This document shows, one piece after another, positions 59,281 through 64,000 of a stretch of DNA of 64,000 bases. The stretch lies in contig NC_081332.1 of NCBI RefSeq assembly GCF_022539665.2, forward strand, positions 7,344,303 through 7,408,302, given 5' to 3'. The DNA is from Daphnia carinata (Eukaryota; Arthropoda; Branchiopoda; Diplostraca; Daphniidae). Numbering within the stretch: position 1 is the stretch's first letter; each line of letters opens with the position of its first letter. Below the pieces are notes generated by a model, which was given only the letters and a program-made list of their open reading frames with translations, was not told the DNA's origin and did not search any database. A program made the translations under genes and the position numbers.

Positions 59281-60693
59281 CGCAGAAATAGATATAGTAG
59301 CTAGCCAAACTACAGACCCATTATGTCAAGCAATAAGGAAATATCTAGACGCCGGAGTCCTCTCCGACGAGGATGAAAAGAATATGCCAATCTGGGCAAA
59401 AGAAATTAGTTTCTACCAAGTTACAAATAGTGTACTTTACAGAATAGAAACATCAACGGCAAAAAGCCGGAGAAATATTCTGAACCCCCAGGTTATCCTG
59501 CCCCTTACGTTACGACGGGCAGTATTAAAACAAATGCACGACGAACCTATTTCAGGCCACCTCGCTTTCCTTAGAACCTATCTAAAAGTCAAAAATAATT
59601 ACTACTGGCCCACAATGAGAAAAGACATAAAAGAATATTGCTCTGCTTGCGAAATCTGTATTGCAAACACTAATTCTACACTGAGAGCCTTCCTTTTTCC
59701 CCACGAATTAGCTAAATTTCCATTCCAGATTATAGGAATAGACTTTTTGGGTCCGATCCAACCAATATCCCCTAATGGAAATAACTGTATTTGCGTAATC
59801 ACCGATTACTTCACGAAGTACGTCATCGCCGTTGCCCTACCCGACCAAACTGCCCGCACCACGGCCGAATGCGTGTATAAAAATGTTGTATTGACCCACG
59901 GGGCCCCCACTAGCTATCGTCTCTGATAGAGGACCGAATTTTACCTCCGGTCTATTTAAATACTTTTGTAAAAAACTTAACATCGAACAAAGATTCACTA
60001 CGGCATATAACCCAGCAAGCAATGGGGAAACGGAAAGATTTAACCGAACCCTCACCACGATGCTAAGAAAAGAACTCGTAGATGGGCAACATCATAATTG
60101 GGAAGATGTATTGGGAGAAATCTGTTTCGCATACCGCGCCTCCGTTCACTCCTCCACCAACGAGTCACCTTACTATATGATGCACAGCCGTGACTGTAAC
60201 ATGCCTATAAACACAATTCTGGGAGCAACTCCTGAAGCCATACCCTCATCATGTGGTTACGTCGATACACTGCTCGAAAGACTACGATATAGCTTTCACC
60301 GGACACGGGAAGAAAATGAAAAAGCCAGGGAACGCCAAAAGGAACAATACAACAAAAGGGCCAAAATATTTAATTACAGACCGGGAGATCGAGTCTTATT
60401 AGATGTCCGGGTGGTGCAAAAAGGAGACAACAGGAAATTTACATCGAAATTTCGAGGCCCTTATCGCGTCGTCAAAGTGTACTCAAATCGCCCAGTGGAC
60501 ATAGTAGTCTTCCAGACGACCACTCCCCGTCCGAGAAGATAGGCCAGGGCCTCTCGGATGAAGATTTAGACGCCTACTTCTCGAACCCCGGCAGCCTGAA
60601 CCATCTGGTCGAGGACGAGGCAGGGAACACTGACTTGGGGGAAATTTCTCGCCCTAGACCGCTATGTGGCCTGTCTGAAGAACGGCACTAGCA
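59252..60693 (+). pseudogene. pol: pol: integrase of the second gypsy element
   Basis: The zinc finger reads H-x6-H near 59538-59561 and CSACEIC near 59640. The core has Asp in GIDFLGP (59740) and then, after an extra base in the C-rich GGGGCCCCCAC at 59899-59909, Asp in VSDRGPNF (59925) and Glu in NGETERFN (60020). SVHSSTNESPYYMMHSRD and a GPY-type FRGPYRVV block (60450) follow. Near 60500 the frame changes again into an acidic tail (LSDEDLDAYFSN) ending about 60693. Near 59251 one further one-base change separates it from RNase H. Confidence 0.88.
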
Positions 60694-61226
60694 CAAGGAA
60701 ATGGACGCCGTTCGGCCTCCCTACCATGGAATGGCCACCCTACGGCTTCATCACGATAGCGAAAAAAGCGACCGACGACAACAAACTACGGTCAACCGGC
60801 CAAGGTTGGCTGCCCACCAAAATGGAGACAATTTTACTGATGTTTTGTGCAATCCTCTTTATTTTTGTATTGTTTTTCTTTAAGTAATAACAAATAAAAA
60901 AAAAAAAAAAAGAACCCTTAAACTTCTTTTCTACCCTTGGATTTATCATATATATATATAAAAAAAGTAGTAACAATAAAGAAAGAAATGATTAAAAAAA
61001 CAAACAAACAAACAAACAAAGTAAAAAAAAAAAATAAACGAAAAAAAAAAAAATAACTAAACAACAAAAAAAATATATAATAAACAAAACAAAATAACAT
61101 AAAACAGTGCATATACGAACTCCTCCTACTTCATATGTATTCCTTTTTTTTCATGTGCCGAACATACGCCGCATGACGTATGACGCGCCACCTATAATTT
61201 CCTCGCCACACGCCATCTTCCAAAAA

Positions 61227-61411
61227 CAGCATTGCCATGTCTCCCCAACCATTTTCTCGCATCCTTTACTTTCAAAAAAAAAAAAAAAGGCAGCATTGCC
61301 ATGTCTCCCTGACCATTTCCGCGCACCCACCCTATTTTCCACAAACAGCATTGCCATGTCTCAACAAACGGTTCCTCGCCCAATATATTCCCTCAGCAAC
61401 ATTGCCATGTC
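61227..61411 (+). repeat. Four spaced CAGCATTGCCATGTCTC repeats
   Basis: Copies begin at 61227, 61291, 61346 and 61394 (the last with CAGCAACATTGCC), so spacing falls from 64 to 48 bases. The cores are nearly identical and the linkers differ. This could be a protein-binding array; role unknown. Confidence 0.75.
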
Positions 61412-61693
61412 TCTTCAAGCCTATTGTGATCCTCCTTCCCTTCTGATTTACAACGTTACCGTTCCCTTGTTTTCCAATCCTAGTTTACGCCATTATTGGC
61501 CATTACTTAGCTACCTTTATTACCCTATTAGCGATCTTCAACAAAAAAAAAAAAAAAATTTTTCTTTTTTTATTTTAAGTGCAAAATACATAGAAATAAA
61601 TTTTAATTCAAGCAAATATTACCCAAATACAACAACAAGAAAAAAACGCCTGAACAAACAGGGTTTCTTGTTTAAGGCCCAGTCGTCGGATAC

Positions 61694-61771
61694 GGGGTTT
61701 GTGAGGTTTGAACCCACGTCCAGCCTGCAGCATTTGCATGGCAGTCCACTGCGATACCAGTGCGGCAAACT
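61694..61771 (-). ncRNA. tRNA-like segment (tRNA-derived)
   Basis: On the minus strand a D-arm CACT-GGTATCGC-AGTG and a T-arm GTGGG-TTCAAAC-CTCAC fold cleanly, with a TTCAAAC loop matching the Pol III B box. An outer GTTT/AAAC stem is present. The anticodon arm is irregular and the acceptor stem incomplete, so it is not a working tRNA as seen. It may be a SINE head or a captured tRNA. Confidence 0.45.
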
Positions 61772-62024
61772 ACGACTATAATTAGATTATGTTTAGTATT
61801 CGCAAAATCCCACAACTACAATTTATTCTACATACTATTAATAATATTTTGTCCCCGTACGTTCCTCCTTATCATTCCCATACGAATATGTTAACCCCTT
61901 GATAATTATATTCCAAACAAACAAAAAAAAAAAGTGGAAAAGAAAAAGTACTGCCAGAAATATGGTAGTTATAAAAACATCAGGTAGTCATAAAAACAAA
62001 AATGTTTTTATGATTTCCCAGATC

Positions 62025-63874
62025 ATGCTGATCCCTATCGCGTTGACCCTCCTGCTCTCATCATCAAGAGCATTTCAAACCACAACATGCAACTGTAATA
62101 GCCCGACTGGAGTTGGACTTCTTCAGTTCTCCGACGGTCTTTGCGAGCCTACCAAACGCGTCTCACACACTAAAGTGGACTACCGAGTAATGACCGACAA
62201 AAAAGCAGCCTTTAACTTCCCAGGATATATCTGCGGCAGATGGAAATCAATCAAACACATCACGATCAATTTCGTGGGACAAGTCATAATCGTCCCGGAA
62301 CGCATCGCCATGGAAACAACAGCCGTAGAGTGCGATATCATGAGGCAGTCAAAAAGGTGCAACGAGAGCCCAATGACCATATCAGAAAGCAAATGGGTAT
62401 TCAACCAAGAGCCAGACGACGTAGGATATTGGCTAAGGACCACTACCGTGGTCACCATCAACTGCATGTTGGAGGAAGTTGTCCTCTCCCGCATCGATGA
62501 AGGGGACATAATCAATACGCCCTTAGGAAAAGCCAACGTGACGCATGGTTCCTTATCTCACAATCACCTCACCTTATTCTGGATCGACACATACGGAAAA
62601 GCAACCGACATCTCCCTCAGACAATTAGAAAAGGGTGTGGGATACTGGTACGAATCTTCAACAAACGGAACTCGGATTCTCCAAGATGACTCCAAACAAC
62701 TAGACTTCCATGTACGACTGATGTCACGTTGTCAGACTGTGAAGTGCGACAAAAAGACAGAAAGTTGGACCGTAGTTGGAGACAACCATTTATTCGTCAT
62801 CACATACCCGTTGGGCCCAACCGCAGTCACCATGCCTTCAATCTTCAAAAACACTACAACTAACATGAGCGACTCCCTAGACATCAACATCCGGCAAAAC
62901 GCCAGAATCCAATATCTAGAAGATGCTGCCATCCGCCACGAAAACGAACTCGTCCGAATCGTCCAGAGCATACAATGTGACCAGCAACGCACCAAACACG
63001 CACAAACTGTATTAAATGCTCAATATAATGGATGGTTGGCAGCCACACAACTGGGCCTCCGTCAGTGCGTGAAACTGATCGCTACCGGAAACATCGTCTC
63101 AGCCATCCAGTGTACTCCTACGACGGTCAATTTCACAACAGACACCACCATTTGTGGACCAAAACCACGGTTCGGGAATTCTACCATCGGCCGATCCGGG
63201 TGGGAACTCACAGAGTTCACGTCATGCTACTGGGCTGGTGGAATCGTTAACTTTAACGATAAACCATATGCCTACCACAATAACACGTGGCAACTGGCCG
63301 AATCATCCGTCGTCGTACCGCAGCCGATCTAGCCGACGCTTTCCGTTACCAAGATGTCGATTTCTTCGAGTACCAGCATCAAACCAACCCCGCATATACA
63401 GACACTCTGGTTAGCCCAATGGATGTGATGGCCGACATTACATTAGCTATGAACGAACATTCGGCGACTGGACCAAATCTAAACACAGGAGCTTCCGCAA
63501 TCGTCATCTCATCAGCCGAAAAAGCCGGTCTCGGCACCTTTACCAATTGGTTCGAGAATTTTAAAGTCTACTCGTTTATCATTCTACTTATCGCCGCCTT
63601 CCTTCTACTCGCTCGCGGCTGCTATGCCCTCGGATTTTGTGGGTTAATATGGAGATGTTGTTGTAAACCCCCACGCCCCCCCCGACAGCAGTTTACCGAC
63701 CGCAGAACAACCGCCCGAGAGAGCCCTAAACTTCTTTTGGATTGCGGGACGCAATCTGGTATGACGGGGAGCGATGTAACGAATCGTCTAGCGAAGCCCC
63801 TTCTTACCTTCTTTCTCAATAGACTAGAACCTCATACCTGTTGCCCCTTGTTACTCAGAGCCTTCATTTACTAA
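62025..63874 (+). pseudogene. env: env-like glycoprotein of the second gypsy element
   Basis: ATG at 62025, just after a candidate splice acceptor, begins a signal peptide (MLIPIALTLLLSSS) followed by CNCN. The ectodomain has many Cys and N-glycosylation sites. Near 62430 a YWLRTTTVVTINC segment parallels WYVIKQYHTLNC of the first element. A helical stretch then leads to the membrane-proximal loops, with GRSGWELTEFTSCYW near 63190. Near 63320 one base is gained or lost, moving the frame; the rest has a membrane helix (FIILLIAAFLLLARG, 63575-63620), a CCC tail and a stop at 63872-63874. The last 33 codons lie inside the 3' LTR. The first 37 codons upstream in frame are probably untranslated. 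It lacks the trefoil and mucin parts of the first element. Confidence 0.75.
63763..63774 (+). other. Polypurine tract of the second gypsy element
   Basis: GACGGGGAGCGA lies directly before the LTR TG. It is mostly purine and lies within the env frame. Confidence 0.65.
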
Positions 63875-64000
63875 CCTAGTTGTAAACTCACTTAAGAATA
63901 TAAAAATAATGAAGCCATGTCTGGGCACGCTGGCTAAAAATAGATTTATTTCGGTTGGTCCAAGATTGCCCAAAATGGCCTAAAACCGCCCGACCGATTT
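63775..64000 (+). repeat. 3' LTR of the second gypsy element (first 226 bases)
   Basis: It matches 53097-53322 with five substitutions and no indels. The window ends inside it. Confidence 0.93.

Larger units (their letters stand above)
60694..62024 (+). other. Spacer between integrase and env
   Basis: This contains long A-rich tracts (60895-61090), four spaced CATTGCCATGTCTC repeats, a tRNA-like segment on the minus strand and a second A/T-rich tract near 61545-61640. A long plus-strand frame at 61107-61781 is a product of the repeats and not a supported gene. Just before env, TATGATTTCCCAG at 62009-62021 looks like a splice acceptor. Confidence 0.55.
53097..64000 (+). mobile_element. Second Ty3/gypsy element with env, nearly complete
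   Basis: The 5' LTR (731 bases), primer-binding site, gag, pol, env, polypurine tract and the first 226 bases of the 3' LTR are present; the rest lies beyond the window. If both LTRs are equal in length the element is about 11.4 kb. The overlapping LTR parts differ at 5 of 226 positions, so insertion was recent. Pol and env still hold several one-base frame changes, mostly in homopolymers, which is more damage than the LTR identity would lead one to expect. Confidence 0.92.

Noticed and set aside
58230-59910. Programmed frameshifts at the other pol breaks
   Set aside because: They lie within the RT, the RT-RNase H join and integrase, not at a gene border, and match simple one-base run changes.
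61107-61781. 224-codon plus-strand frame between pol and env
   Set aside because: It runs through homopolymers, spaced repeats and the tRNA-like segment; its composition is not protein-like.

Overview
The window looks like nuclear DNA of an arthropod, most probably a small crustacean of the Daphnia type. This is inferred from compact spliced genes (most introns about 55-110 bases), AT-rich spacers, and a mix of Ty3/gypsy, BEL/Pao and pogo/Tigger repeats. No bacterial signals, rRNA or CRISPR were seen.

Layout. (1) 1-10507: the 3' part of a long Ty3/gypsy LTR retroelement. It carries pol, an env-like glycoprotein region with beta-trefoil-like and mucin-like segments, a spliced gene on the opposite strand, an ankyrin-repeat gene, a polypurine tract and a 203-base LTR. 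(2) 10508-31999: a repeat graveyard with two decayed BEL/Pao elements plus a stray gag fragment, a pogo/Tigger family with a complete MITE, palindromic repeats, a solo LTR, remnants of a minus-strand spliced gene, and a gene-like locus with a tandemly duplicated exon (28252-29939). (3) 32000-47300: three host genes. These are SMC6 (+, 21 exons), a large uncharacterised proline-rich protein with one C-terminal membrane segment (+, at least 5 exons), and ABHD16A (-, 9 exons), which converges on it. (4) 47300-53096: spacer with a 292-base MITE and a degenerate minisatellite. (5) 53097-64000: a second, younger env-bearing Ty3/gypsy element with its 5' LTR, tRNA-Leu-type primer site, gag, a probable -1 frameshift site, pol, env, polypurine tract and the first 226 bases of the 3' LTR.

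How parts work together. Both gypsy elements place a splice acceptor at the env start, as expected for a spliced env message. Their glycoproteins share cysteine/tryptophan landmarks, so they look like distant relatives. The first element has gained an extra 3' module: a divergently arranged antisense spliced gene and an ankyrin gene with a candidate TATA box. This module is the most unusual thing in the window.

Caution. Many reading frames, including exons of conserved SMC6 and ABHD16A, are broken by single-base gains or losses, mostly near short homopolymers. Some breaks in the mobile elements may therefore be sequence errors and not decay.
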